Notes under the pieces: model-generated
Database searches by the model: none
Told to the model about the DNA's origin: nothing
What the model saw: only the letters and a program-made list of their open reading frames with translations
Shown: piece by piece, positions 25,054 to 38,401 of the stretch
How the letters are laid out: each line of letters begins with the position of its first letter
Numbering within the stretch: the first letter of the stretch is position 1
Assembly: GCF_037325665.1 (NCBI RefSeq)
Contig: NC_090255.1
Span: 19,656,281-19,720,280, forward strand
Origin: Littorina saxatilis
Lineage: Eukaryota > Mollusca > Gastropoda > Littorinimorpha > Littorinidae
Length of the DNA: 64,000 bases
Direction of reading: 5' to 3'
Translations under genes and position numbers: made by a program

Positions 25054-28000
25054 TGTGAGTGTGTGTGTGTATGTGGAGCGATTCAGAGAAAACTACAGGA
25101 CCGATCTTCATGAAGTTTACATGAGAGTTCTTGAGAATATCCCCAGACGTTTTGTCCCCATCTTTTTTAATACATTTCTCTGATGACGTCGTATCCGACT
25201 TTTTGTGAAAGGTGAGGACAAAGCTATGTTGTATTGAATAAAATACAGTTGGTTGATTTCATTCCGTGAGTTCGACAGATTGATTAAATGGAGTAATTTC
25301 GCTTCATGCGACTTGTTTTATATTAACATAGTTGCAAGAATAAGATAAAAGAGTGGCGCTTTTGCAGTCAGGCCCCACCGTCTTGAATATCTCGTCTTAT
25401 TTAATTAAAAGATTCTGCAAATTGTCTCTCTCAGGGTCAATTTTTATTAATTGTTTCGCTTCTGATTTGCAGGCTATCCTGTCCAAAATGTTTACGTGAA
25501 CGTCAACCGACCGAAGCAAGTCATAGTTGGGCCAACAAGTCTCGGTGCTGGTCAGTTTACTGGTAAGAATTATATTCTGCTCTTCAAAACAACAACAACA
25601 TACAACTGAACGTGTTTGTGTAGATGTCTGTTGTGAAGCTACTTGTGTTAAAATGTGTTGCTCTGTTAAAATAAATGCCATCCAGCTCCCTACCGTATGC
25701 AATAAATTGTTTGATGTTTCATGTGAGAGCGTCTTTAAAGTGGAACAGAGACCTGAGACCCCAGATTTCTGAGAATTCAAAATTTCAAAGGTTCAATTCC
25801 GCACGTTAAAATCCACTACAAATATCAGAACAATTATAACGTATGCAGGTCAGTAGAGAATTTAGTCATTGTTTGAAAAAGTCTATAATGACTGTGTGGA
25901 CTCTATCGCATGGAAAAGCAGGTTGTCTATTGCATTCGGTAAGAAAAACAACAGTCTTTGAGTGTAATTGATCACCTCATGTTGAAAGTCACAGGAAAGC
26001 AATTGAAAGAAGGCTAATCATCTACAAAACGGTTGACACTGCACATCTTACGGACATTTGTCTGAGTTTACTGCTTGCTTTGCAAAAAATGTTGGTATAT
26101 TGACTCTTCTTATAACCCGACTACTAGCCGGGGGGGGGGGGGGGGGGGGGAGGGGGGTGTCAAAATCACACTTTAGTTATACAGCCATATGACAAGATAT
26201 TTACATGACATTTCGTCAACATGTTCTTTAAAGTTCACATTTCAAGCTGGTAGTGTTATTTTCGCTAAACTTTAAAAACCCAAATGTGACTGCAAATTAA
26301 ATGCAAAAATAAATACAAAATAGCGCGAAGAAAATGAACAGCTTTTTGTTCTTGATAATTTCAAAACTATAACTATGTAGGACCTAATTTTCTGGCTCTA
26401 AGGTAACAATGATATATTTGGATACTTAACCTAAACTGAATGTCTACCTATAACAGTTTTTGCCACAATGCTATGCCAAAACAGTCGGACATTTTCACTT
26501 TGATTAGATAAAATATTTACATACAAAATCTGTTTTTGTTTAGTCTACTCCATTGACAAACTTCCCACAGTCAATGTTTTTTTGAGCCATCATTGAATAT
26601 TCCAACAGCTAAGGCAGCAGCAGCTTCAACAGTGTCAATCCCAAGTGCTGTCTTTTGATTCATTTGGGTTCTGTGTTTAGCCTTCTTAACATCTCTGAGG
26701 ACGTTTTGTAGCAGCCAGGTCCTTAAAAACAGCTTTTACTGGTTTCATCACAGCCTTTGGAAGATTTTTCTTATACTTATAGTCTGTTTTCTTTATCTGC
26801 CTGTTTGTAAGCTCACGTCTCAAGTCAAGGGAAGTAATTTGTGTGAGGGATCGAGTGGCTTATTTGTGGAAATAGTGGAAAATACTTAAGGTACGAAGTA
26901 CTGTCTACTGTTCTCAAAATTGCCCCCGAACTGAGCATACAGGCAAGTATATAAAAAACTGTTATGATTAGGGAAAACATACAAACGAAATTAAAAACGT
27001 CAGCCAATGTAACAACACCGGGAGCTAAATGAATCACAAAGTTTAAAAAAAAGAAGGTTTTGGCAAACAATCCATCTGGCAGTCGGGCCTTAAATGAAGT
27101 ATTTGAATTGCATTTTCTTAGATGGATTCAACTTTTATAATTTACTGTTGTACAATAACAATAATAGCATGAAACGCAGTGCTAGTAGAGTTGTATATCA
27201 ATGTGTTTTTTTCCATTTTATTCCCCAGGAGATCAGAACATGTGTCGAAAGTCTATGCTAATTGCTCTCCTGAATGAGATCTTGTTCCGGTGTGCTGGGA
27301 GGAAGGAAGCACTATACACACTCGAAGGAAAACTCTGCACTAAACTCCGAGATGTGGGTCAAAACATTGTGTGTTTTGAACAAAAGTTTAAAATGTCCTT
27401 TGGACAGTTCTTAGCCAGAAACAGTGAGCACTTTGATGTGACAAAACAAGATAACGACCTGATTGTCTCAAGGGCAAAGGACAGAAAGGGAACAGTAACA
27501 TCTCTTCAGACGTCTTTTTCAAATGATGATGCTAAAGAAAGACTCGAGCAGGATTACAAAGGAGGAAATAATAAAACGAGCGTGGAAGATGCACACACAA
27601 CTTCTGACAGAACAGAAGTAAAGAACACGCAAAGTCAAATACCACAAAGTACACCAGTAGGCATTTCACAGAGGATAGAATCTGATCGTCTGCGGTCTAC
27701 AAAGAAGCTCCCAGAGAAAGCTACACAACACAAAGAAAAAACACTTGGTGCATCATGTCCAAGACCTGCAGAGAACTCAGGTCTGATGGAAGCTCTGGCC
27801 AGTTTTCAGAGAGGACACTATGTTTTGGTTTGTGGAAGCCTTCCCGATGTTGCAGAAAACTTGTATGCTTTGTCGAATGTCCCATGGGTTGCCGTCTATG
27901 ATTTCGACGTCAATGGCAGACACACAGGTCTTCTGGCGTACCTTGAAGAAGGACTGAAAAAAACTAGAAGTTTCCTTGTTTCCACCTGGATGGATCCACA

Positions 28001-31000
28001 CACAGGTGTGACAGAGAGAGGAACACAGTGGTGGTCTCTTCGAGGTCGTCATGACGTTCCTAAGAGCAATCTCAAAGATCTCACACCAATGAAGTGGATC
28101 AAGAAAGTCTGTGACAAGGTTGAGGAACTGTGCAGAGAGCTGGCAAGATTTAGCACAGACTACACCATTTTCACCATCCTTGTGCTGTGGCCAAACGTTA
28201 AAGATGAGGTCAAATGCATAACGAAATTCCTCAATGAGATGATGAAACGTACTCAAACGCCTCCCAGAATTATACTTTGGTTCACAGATTCGCTGGCAGG
28301 CCAGTCAGGCAGTCAAGAAGTTGAATCTCTTATTGAAGATTCGGAAGAAAACGTTCTGACGTTTGAACGTGGCATGGAGGACTTCTGCAAAGAAGTTCAA
28401 CTCCTGTTCACGAGCAGCGAAGACGATGTATTTAAGTACGAAGTTCCTGCGGCAGAGGGCACACACGCGGAAATTACAAAAGAACGAGCTGCTTGGTTGA
28501 AGCAAAATGTTGAAGTGCTTTATCTTACAAAAAAACCTGGGCTTACAGAGATCACAGCAGCACAACTACAGGCGGAGGCGGACAACTTTTTTCGTGGTGG
28601 CTCCTTAAGCTGGATGGCCAGGTATGATATGGGAACATCATGTTGTGATGTTGAACGAGATATTTCAAAGAATATCACAAACCATATCTGGAAGGTCTTC
28701 ATCACCGGATTCAGAAGTGGCGTCGTACGTTTGTGTCATGCCCCAGGTGCGGGAGGATCCACAATGGCACAGCGGGTTCTTTTCGACCTTCACGAAAACG
28801 CCCCCTGCGTGCACATAAGGCAAAACTCAGGTTCCTCCTTGGAACAGATTGCGGAAAGACTTGAATTTCTATATGAAACCACGCATATGCCAGTGGTGGC
28901 GCTAGTGGACGGAGAGGAGGAACAAAAGCTCCAACAGCTGAACACTATGCTACTTCAATGTGCCGTTGTGTTTCTGTATGTGAGGAGGTACCCTCATCAG
29001 ATTGACCTGTCGAACCTGTGCATCGAACTCAAAAGCACATTCTTCCTGCCAGGAACTGTCACCAAACAGGAATCGAGGAATTTGTGTTTTCAGTTTGGCA
29101 ATCGCTGCAATGTCAGTCGAGTTAAAGCACGAGCTCTTGCTACCCTTGACAACGATGTACAGAAACATGTCCGGGATCATCAGATGTTTGAGTACGGGAT
29201 GACTGTCTACAATCACGAGTTTCTGGGAGTGAAATCCTTTGTTAAGGGATATCTACAGATTGAGCGAAAGCAAGGCGCTGCCTTGGAGTCATGGCAAAAG
29301 TGTCTTGGGTATTTGTCCTTGTTCTACTACTATGCCCAGTCTTCTCTGCCATGTTATTTTATTGGAAGCAAGTTCCTGGGGGAATCAGGCAAAACAATCC
29401 TTGACGAAGAAGACCTGCCATTTGAAGTGCGAGTTTTTGTTGTTGCAGACGCCAATAAGGACAAACGTCACTACGTTCGCATCATGCATTACACCATCGC
29501 CACTGAAATTTTGGAGCAGATTCTGAACACTTCTCGTAACAGGAGTGGAAATGAAAAACTAAGCGAAGGAGCAAAACAAAACTTACTCAAATTCTGCCTT
29601 GAGTTTTTCGAAGAAGCAACAAAAGGGGAGGTAATACACTCGTCGTTCACTCTGCAGACACTCCTCACTGAGACCTTCATCCTTCGCGACTTTGCAGAAT
29701 CTTCCGTTTTTGAGACTGAAAGCAAAAAGAAAATGCAGTTTGCTCAAGTCATGTTGGATATGGACACAAAACCTCCATACGATGGACGGCTGAAAGTGTT
29801 GACGAAAATGTGTGATGCATGTCCTGATGATGCAAACTTCCGCGCACACCTCGGTCGTTTCTACTCATTGTGTCGACCAGGTGAAGAAGAAGAAGCAGAA
29901 AGGAACTTCAAAGAAGCCATCAAAATTGCCAACGAAAACAAAAAAAGCACCAGGAGCTGCAGCATCGATCTTGCCTACATTTACCACATGTATGGTTGTT
30001 TTTTTCAACGAAAGATTTCAAGAAACATTAAATCGTCAAGGAACATGTCATCGTCTGATCTTACTGAAGATGCAGCTAACGCTTGCGAAAAGTTTTCACT
30101 CTGCAGACAGCATGCACCTCTGTTTAACAGAGAAGCTCATCCGTATTTCGCAGAAATTGACATCAGGCTTCAGGCATGCAGATGGATTGGTCAACACTGC
30201 CCTGGAGGTCTCTTGGCTATACTTCAAGGCATGCCGGAATTTCCCAGCGAGTGTCAGTTTGTTAAGGACAGCATTGTAGAAATTGGAGACTTGATTGTGG
30301 AGTGCAACAGCGGTGTTCATCTCGACGACTCGCACCTTTTAGAACTTCAGCACCGAGTTCAAGACTTCAACTCGCTCTTCAAGAACTACGTGAGCGAGCT
30401 TCAAGCTGTGGCTGACAACGATCCCATGACCACCCTCAGACTGAAAATCATGGCAAAAAAGCTACAGTATGATAACTACCATCACATCATTTTCGTTGAG
30501 AATCCCAAAATTCCATCTGATGTTCTTGAGACTGTAGTCGGGATGCTTGAGAAAATCTTCAAACACAAAGACCATCAACACTGTGACAAGACCAAACTTG
30601 ATCTGGACTATCGTGACTGGATCCTGGCTATCAGAAATCCAAACTTGGGGAAGGTAAGATGAAGTCAATGTCTCAATTGCACTGCTTCTCCACAATCCAA
30701 CTTAATTGTTCAAAGGGGTTTCTACTTCAAATTGTCCTTATTCCTTAATCTTTGTTTGTATATGGGTGCGTCTCAGAAACTGAACCTTTTGTGTGTGCCA
30801 TAATCAAATTAGCCCACAATTGAAACATACTGAATTTTAAATCATGATATTGGTATTTTTGAGAAGTAAAATGAATAAAGAAATAGTACAAACAAAACTG
30901 AGTATTTTGCATGATTATTATGAAGGTTGTTTTGCGAAAGAAATGATTGGATGCGTGAAAAATGGAGGTCTGATCTGTGACATGAACCATCAACTAGTTT

Positions 31001-32822
31001 TGCACCTCACTACAAGAATCGTTTAGAATGTCCAAGGACTGCTATTCTTGTTATGTGTGTTTGGTTTAAGTGTACTTGACAGTTGAAATGTTATTTTGTC
31101 CACAGAATTGTTTTTTTAAACGAAATTAATCGCTTGAAAGTTTGCCATCACTGTCGTAACATAGGTTTCCACACGCGTGCAACAGCAACAAGTCCTAAAT
31201 TTGAACTTTAGAATTTGCATATTCATGTTCAACACGATCTTGACATGAAAGGGCATAGAAAATCGCTAAGCTAAATGTTATTTAAGTATTATTTTCTCAA
31301 AATTGCATCTGCAAACTAAGTTGAAAGTTGCGCAATATGACATGCTTCTTCAAAATTCAGTTACGATGGTGAACGGTTTTGCAAATAATGTTCAGAGTTT
31401 TGAAGAAAGATTAGAACTATTTTGCGCGTAGTGACTTAGAGGTGCGGGTGACTACGCGTGCGCAGTTACAGAGAGAAATAGTTCAGCTTCCAGCAGCGAA
31501 GAAAGATTTCGAGAATGTTTCCGAAGTCTGTGATTTTGTTACGACAGTGATCAACACCCAAGGTTCTTGAGAAAAGGTGAGTTTTTGCTGCAATGATATT
31601 CTATGAAGTGAAAAATTAGGCTAAACATTTGTTAATAATAGTTTTTCTTTCGATTTCACCTAGTCAAAACTTGACTAAATGTTTTAACATAGAGGGGGAA
31701 TCGAAACGAGGGTCGTGGTGTATGTGTGTGTGTGTGTCTGTCTGTCTGTGCGTGTGTGTGTGTAGAGCGATTCAGACTAAACTACTTGACCGATCTTTAT
31801 GAAATTTGACATGAGAGTTCCTGGGTATGATATCCCCGGGCGTTTTTTTCTTTTTTTCGACAAATACTTTTGATGACGTCATATCCGGCTTTTTGTAAAA
31901 ATTGAGGCGGCACTGTCACACCCTCATTTTTCAATTAAATTGATTGAAGTTTTTGTAAAGCAATCTTCGACGATGGCCGGACTTCGGTATTGCATTTCAG
32001 CTTGGTGGCTTAAAAATTAATTAATGACTTTGGCCATTAAAAATCTGAAAATTGTAATAATTTTTTTTTTATATATAAAACGATCCACATTTACGTTCAT
32101 CTTATTTTACATCATTTCCTGATTCCAAAAACATATAAATATGTTATATTTGGATTAAAAACAAGCTCTGAAAATTAAAAATATAAAAAATTATGATCAA
32201 AATTAAATTTCCGAAATCCATTTAAAGGAACGGTAAGTGTCAATGTTTTCTTTAATTGTAAAAGTTGTATGTTCAATGGAATGGTAAGTCTGAACAAAAT
32301 AGTTACTTTATTTTGTTTTTAGCCAGTGAATGTGGATGCATCAAAATCTTGATAGACATTAAACAAATTCATGTTAGTGAAACTAGTACACATATTGCAT
32401 CAATCTTTAGTTGAAATCGCAGGTACTTGCATGTTTCAGGTGCAAGAGATTCGACCTGATGAACTGGTGGTAACGTTCCTTCGAAGGAAACCGGAGGGGA
32501 ACTACTATTGCTTTCCAGGGATCGATGATATTTCCTTAGTCCCTACATCTGATGCAACCATGATTCGTGACCCCACCTTCAATGCCAGGGGGCATTATTT
32601 CTTTTAAAATAAATTAATTAACTGCAAGTGGCAACTGTTCTATATGTTACCAATGCCTTTGGTTTATTGTCTTAACAATTGAATGAACCACTTTTGAACA
32701 ATTGCATTCTTCATGTCAAACCTTATAATACAATGTCTGGTTGTTCGTTTCCGAGTTACGTCGGTGATGAACTTTTCATTAATGTTTCTCTTTTTTGGGG
32801 CAAAGTTTGCTTGATTTTGTCC

Positions 32823-32857
<35 letters not shown>

Positions 32858-34471
32858 CTTCTTTCTGTTCCTGTTTTAGTGTTTGGCATTTTACCTAAGA
32901 AGAATCCCGCAGTGGGGCACTGCGGTTATGAAATTAAAGGCCCCTCCTGTTTTTGGAACCGCAGGAGCTTTCTAGTTTGCTGTTAGGTAGATTTTTGGTT
33001 CCTCTTTCCTGTCATGCTCTCTTTTTCTTCATGAATTCTTTTCTTTTTTCTGCCTTCTTGCTCATTCACCTGTATTTTTTCCAAAAATCTCTTCTCTTGC
33101 CGCTTGTCTCGCGATTCATGTATAGTTTAATCTGTTAGTGTTCTGATGTAAGTCCAGCAGTAGATAGGTTAAGCCTATTTTAACATACTGGAAACTGGTA
33201 ATCTTCCAGTAGGTATTAATTTAGTTTTACTAAAGCCTGCTGGGACACAAGTAATGGGTTAGTGCATTTGTAAACAGGAATCGCTTGACAAGTGGCCCCC
33301 TTCATCCCCCCCTTCCTCGTCCTGATATGGCTCTGCGTAGTCGGCTGGACGTTAAGCAACAAATAAACAAACAAACAAACAAACCTAAGAAGAATCTGGT
33401 TGCAAAATCAGCTTCATTTAGTAAAGTTTGTGGGAAAAAGCATAACCGTTTCTTTGTTACAAAAGTGATGTTTCCATGTTACATCGGTGACCATTTTGCA
33501 TTCTTTTGGGATAACTTTCTAACATTTTGTCTTAGAGCAACAAATCTTTGTATATATGCTATTGTGAAGGTTAAATGTCAATAAGACTGAATGAATGCCA
33601 TGTATCAACATGTTCTGATCAGGATATCATTAATTAATTTTCATTTTTGTATTGAAATTTTGACAAATGCATGGAACTTTGAAAAAAACATTATTTTGTT
33701 GTTTGCATGTAGTCATTTCATATTGAACTCTAGAATGGCTTGTGATTCAACAATAATAACTGAATAAAAGTCGTTTTCAGCCTTATAAATGCAGTTTTTT
33801 TGTCTTTTATTGTTTCCATGTTACACGGGTGATTTTGCACACATGGTCCAAATAATGCTTAATATATGGCAAACTAAAGGCAATGTTATATTTTTTCTTG
33901 TTTAAACTGAAAAGGTACACCCTCAGAAGTGTGTAAATAGTATTATCAAAGTTTTCTGGGAAGATTTTACTTTTGGTGATAATGTCACAAACAGAGGACG
34001 AGATTCTGAGACGCACCCATATATATATGATTTGTATACAGGCTGGTCTATAAAATATAAATTCGCTTTGGTCCTACATTTCCTTCTTTACAGATGTTCA
34101 TTTAATTTTCAGGCAAACCATTGAACAGACCTTTAAATTAAGAAGTACGCCAGCCATCAGGTAGAAATTCGAATCAGGAGAGGATAGTTTTGTGACCAGT
34201 GTGCCTTTAATACAGAGTTTGATAGGGCATATGTATATTATATTGTGAAATATCTTCTCCCAAGCTGTGCAAAAGGATGCTTAGTGTTCATCTCATCTCG
34301 ACAATGTACACGTTATAGGTGTGATTTGTCACTGCCAGAACTGATTATTCTGCAATATATTTATTATGAGGATTATGTTTGTGTGGTCCTTACGTTTTTC
34401 TTCTCTGGAAATTAAGATTTGACGTGTGATTCCTTTTTACTATCATAGTGCGTGCATGTGTTCGTTTGAGA

Positions 34472-34509
<38 letters not shown>

Positions 34510-37500
34510 GAACTTGGAAATATCAAGAGACTCGTTTATAAGAGAGTGTATGTTTCTCTTGATGTCAGGAATACCTACTGGAGGATGTGCTGAGATTTGT
34601 CCAGAAGTGGCACACTTGTCTCAACAGCGCATACTCCTCTTTCTACATGTTTGTGCTTTTCAGCATCCTTGGTTTTGGAACCAAGTCAGGTACGTTTTGT
34701 TACTCCTTTTAAACGAGATCATAAGCTGTGTGATGGTGAGGTTCAACCAAAAAGTTGGTCTTACTGAAGGGCAACAGAAAATAGTGCAGAGTAAACGAAG
34801 ATAATTATAGGTAAAAGAGAAGGGCGGGGATGTAGCTCAGTCGGTAGCGCGCTGGATTTGTATCCAGTTGGCCGCTGTCAGCGTGAGTTCGTCCCCACGT
34901 TCGGCGAGAGATTTATTTCTCAGAGTCAACTTTGTGTGCAGACTCTCCTCGATGTCCGAACACCCCCGTGTGTACACGCAAGCACAAGACCAAGTGCGCA
35001 CGAAAAAGATCCTGTAATCCATGTCAGAGTTCGGTGGGTCATAGAAACACGAAAATACCCAGCATGCTACCTCCGAAAACGGCGTATGGCTGCCTAAATG
35101 GCGGGGTAAAAAACGGTCATACAATGTAAAATTCCACTCGTGCAAAAAACCCACGAGTGTACGTGGGAGTTTCAGCCCACGAACGCAGAAGAAGAAGAAG
35201 ATAGGTAAAAGAGATCATTTAACTTGCGTAGTTAGTGCTCTTAAGGCCATGTGAGGGCCAAATCGCTATTTTCCATATATATACAGACAGATGAAGCGGT
35301 GTTTGTCATGAATTACTACGAATAACTGTTACCCTTCATAAGAACTAGGCAGATGGGTTTGTGTGCAGATCTTTGTGATGGGGCCGGTGACGTCTGGCTG
35401 GTTATATCAATCAATCAATATGAGGCTTATATCGCGCATATTCCGTGGGTACAGTTCTAGGCGCTCTGCAATGATGCCGTGTGAGATGAAATTTTATACG
35501 GCCAGTAGATTGCAGCCATTTCAGCGCATATTTACCTTTCACGGCCTATTATTCCCTGTCACACGGGTATAGGTAGACAATTATTAACTGTAATGTGCCT
35601 AAGCAATTTTGCCAGGAAAGACCCTTTTGTCAATCGTGGGATCTTTAACGTGCACACCCCAATGTAGTGTACACGGGGGGTGTTCGGACACCGAAGAGAG
35701 TCTGCACACAAAGTTGACTCTGAGAAATAAATTTCCGCCGAACGTGGGTTTGAACTCAGGCTGACAGCGGCCAACTGAATACAAATCCAGCGCTACCAAC
35801 TGAGCTACATCCCCGCCCCATATGACTTGAAAGACCGGTTATTCCCTAACCATGTTCAGCAAACAGATTGGTTTTAAATTTAGTAGTGTCTGAACATTGC
35901 AACAGATAACACAGACAGCCCCGAAAATCAAATTCGCAAAAACAAGTATCCCCTCGCCATAACTATCAGAACAACTAAAACTAGACAAGTTTTGAATACC
36001 AGTGAAAAGAACAATCAGTTTTCTGTCTAAAACTTCATTTCAGCTTTGAAGCTTAAAATTAATAAATGATTGGGCTCATTTCAGTTGTCATAGATATCGA
36101 ATTTTCACTAAAAGATTTTAACATGATTAAATTGCATACTTTATCTTTTCTTGAATCCAAAAGTACATAGATATATATCACGTGTACTCGAAAAATGTGC
36201 TCAGAATTAACGAATATTGGTTTGTGCAAATTAGTTTCTGCGTTCGCACAATCCGCCTTGGCCTTTGGGTTTGGGCTAAACAAGCCTTACTTACTGAAAG
36301 TCTCGGTGATGACTGATTTTCTGTATTTAGGTTTTAGTTTCAGACCGACAGATTAACTAAATCTTTTGATATTGCTTCACACGACTTGTTTTCTTTCTGT
36401 TTTACACTTTAGCTCTGTGCATATTGTATGCTTACTTTATGCTTTGCCAGAACCGGCCCCTGTAACATGGGACCCTTGAGACAAACATAGAGAATATGGC
36501 TTGCTGTGTCGTACCAGATTTACCAGAGTTGTTTTTTTTAAATATTGAACTGCGAGCGAAAGCGACCTGTTCACTATTTGAAAAAGCAACGAGTGTAAAT
36601 CTGGTACGACACAGTAAGCCATGTAGTATTCTGTTTATCCCACATACTGTACTTACGTGTATTTTACTGAAAATGTCCTGCAGTCACGGTCGAGGCAGCT
36701 AATTGAAAACGCTTGTTTTGGAACCTCCATCTCTTCTAAGCCTTGTGCAATCTTTTACGTCAAAGCAAAGAAACGTCACTCTGAAAGTGTGGCGTGACGT
36801 GTTAGTTCTAAAGATTCATCGAGGGTAATTAGCGAGCGTAATGTTTGTTTCTATAATGACGTTTGTCTCGGTGACTTTGGCATCATAAGCAGTGGAAAAA
36901 CAGGTCCCTGCCAGACTTGCTTGACATGACCTCATTTACATGATATACACACGTGTGATTTGAACGATTATTATCTCACGGGTGTCTCTCTCACGTATGT
37001 AGGATAAATAAGATTTCACATAGTACTTCTTTAATGTTGTATTTTGAAAGAGTATGTTATTCTGTATGTGTTTCAGATTTTAAAAAGATAAAAAAAAAGC
37101 ATCGTTTATGAGAAATTAACAAACAAAGACGGGCAACTGGTTGGTGTTCCATTATGAAAATGACGATCGTTACCGTTTGACATGCAAAATGTAGCTAACG
37201 TGCTTTGACAAAGAAACAGGATTCGAACACAGGTTATAGTTTCGTAAATAACGTTCAAACAAGGCAGTTTGTAGCTCCAATTTACATCAATGTTAACCAG
37301 ACCATTCGAGCTGATTGCATTTTTTTGAGTCACCCTGTACATGGGTGTCAGTATCCAGTTTTGTTCAATGTTTTTATATGGCACATCAAAAAGAACTACA
37401 TCAAAATTGCTTTGTTTTGTAAATTTACACTGTAATTTACAGCAAAATAATATGACATAGATTGAACTGATACTTTTTACAACTCCTTTAAATTCAGGCA

Positions 37501-38342
37501 GAGGTGTCAACATGTATGTTTTCTTTGAAAAAAAAGCACTGAAGGCAATGATTTAGAAGACATGTTTTTGAATGTCACTATGGCGGTCAATTACACTACA
37601 AAGAACGCAACTACGGTTAATTTATTCGCCTTTACTGATTTTCAGCTGTCCCAAAATGCATTTGTAAGACTAAAACTTGCTTCATGTAATGGGGTCATTT
37701 TGATTTTAACCGGACAACCAAGTTGATGATAATTAATGATCATTTGCCTAAGTTAGCTTCCTTGACGTTCACAACGACTAGTTCTGTAAGAAAACAATGG
37801 GTGTTTCCGGTTCTCCAACAGATCCTGTTTTTTCCCAATCGTAGAACTTATTTTGACCCTTCAAAAAACAAAAAACAATAAATAACAAAACTCGATTTAG
37901 CAGACTCTACAAGGAAAGCTACACGGTGGTTGTGTTTGTTATACTGTATCTAGGGAACACAGCTCGAACGAGTTCTGGCAACAACAACAAAAACGCATAT
38001 ATGTACCTTGGTAAACAAAGAAAAAGAAGAAGACTTTAATCGCAAGAAAAGAAAATGTTACCAAACAACAAACGAACCCACCCTAATGTTTTGGCATTGT
38101 CATTGGAAAAAAATTTGTTTTTGGGTCCAATTACAATTATTGCCTGCTTGTAACATTCACCTATTAACATTTTGACTTTTCTTATTTTATCTTCAAGACA
38201 AATGGTCCAAAAATGAAAAGTTGCATTCATGAAATTCTTGTAATAATTTGAGTCGTGAAAATGCCCAAGTTGGCTTGATTTTGCACTTAAACATTTCATT
38301 TAGATGGTCTTTTCACCATCCCTTCTAAAGTAATATTATATA

Positions 38343-38401
<59 letters not shown>

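Larger units (their letters stand above)
30763..34019 (+). mobile_element. 3.26-kb DNA transposon with 16-bp TIRs in intron 5
   Basis: Perfect inverted ends TGGGTGCGTCTCAGAA at 30763-30778 and its complement at 34004-34019; flanking TATA on both sides is consistent with a TA or TATA target duplication. Three direct copies of a GTTTCC(A/G)(T/A)GTTAC(A/G)-type motif lie in the right part (about 32749, 33469, 33808). One terminal exon-like coding segment remains (32440-32607). It carries nested insertions: an ACATTTAGTCAAG repeat (31663-32226) and a SINE (32907-33382). Confidence 0.75.

Noticed and set aside
29812-30279. 155-codon plus-strand ORF in another frame of exon 5
   Set aside because: Shadow frame of the SAMD9-like coding sequence, which has clear family motifs in its own frame.
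30844-31026. Plus-strand 60-codon ORF in the DNA transposon
   Set aside because: No domain, no conserved start context; kept only as part of the element.
32371-32607. Additional exon of the CARD-SAMD9-like gene
   Set aside because: It ends in a stop codon, lies inside a TIR-bounded transposon, and exons 5 and 6 join in phase without it.
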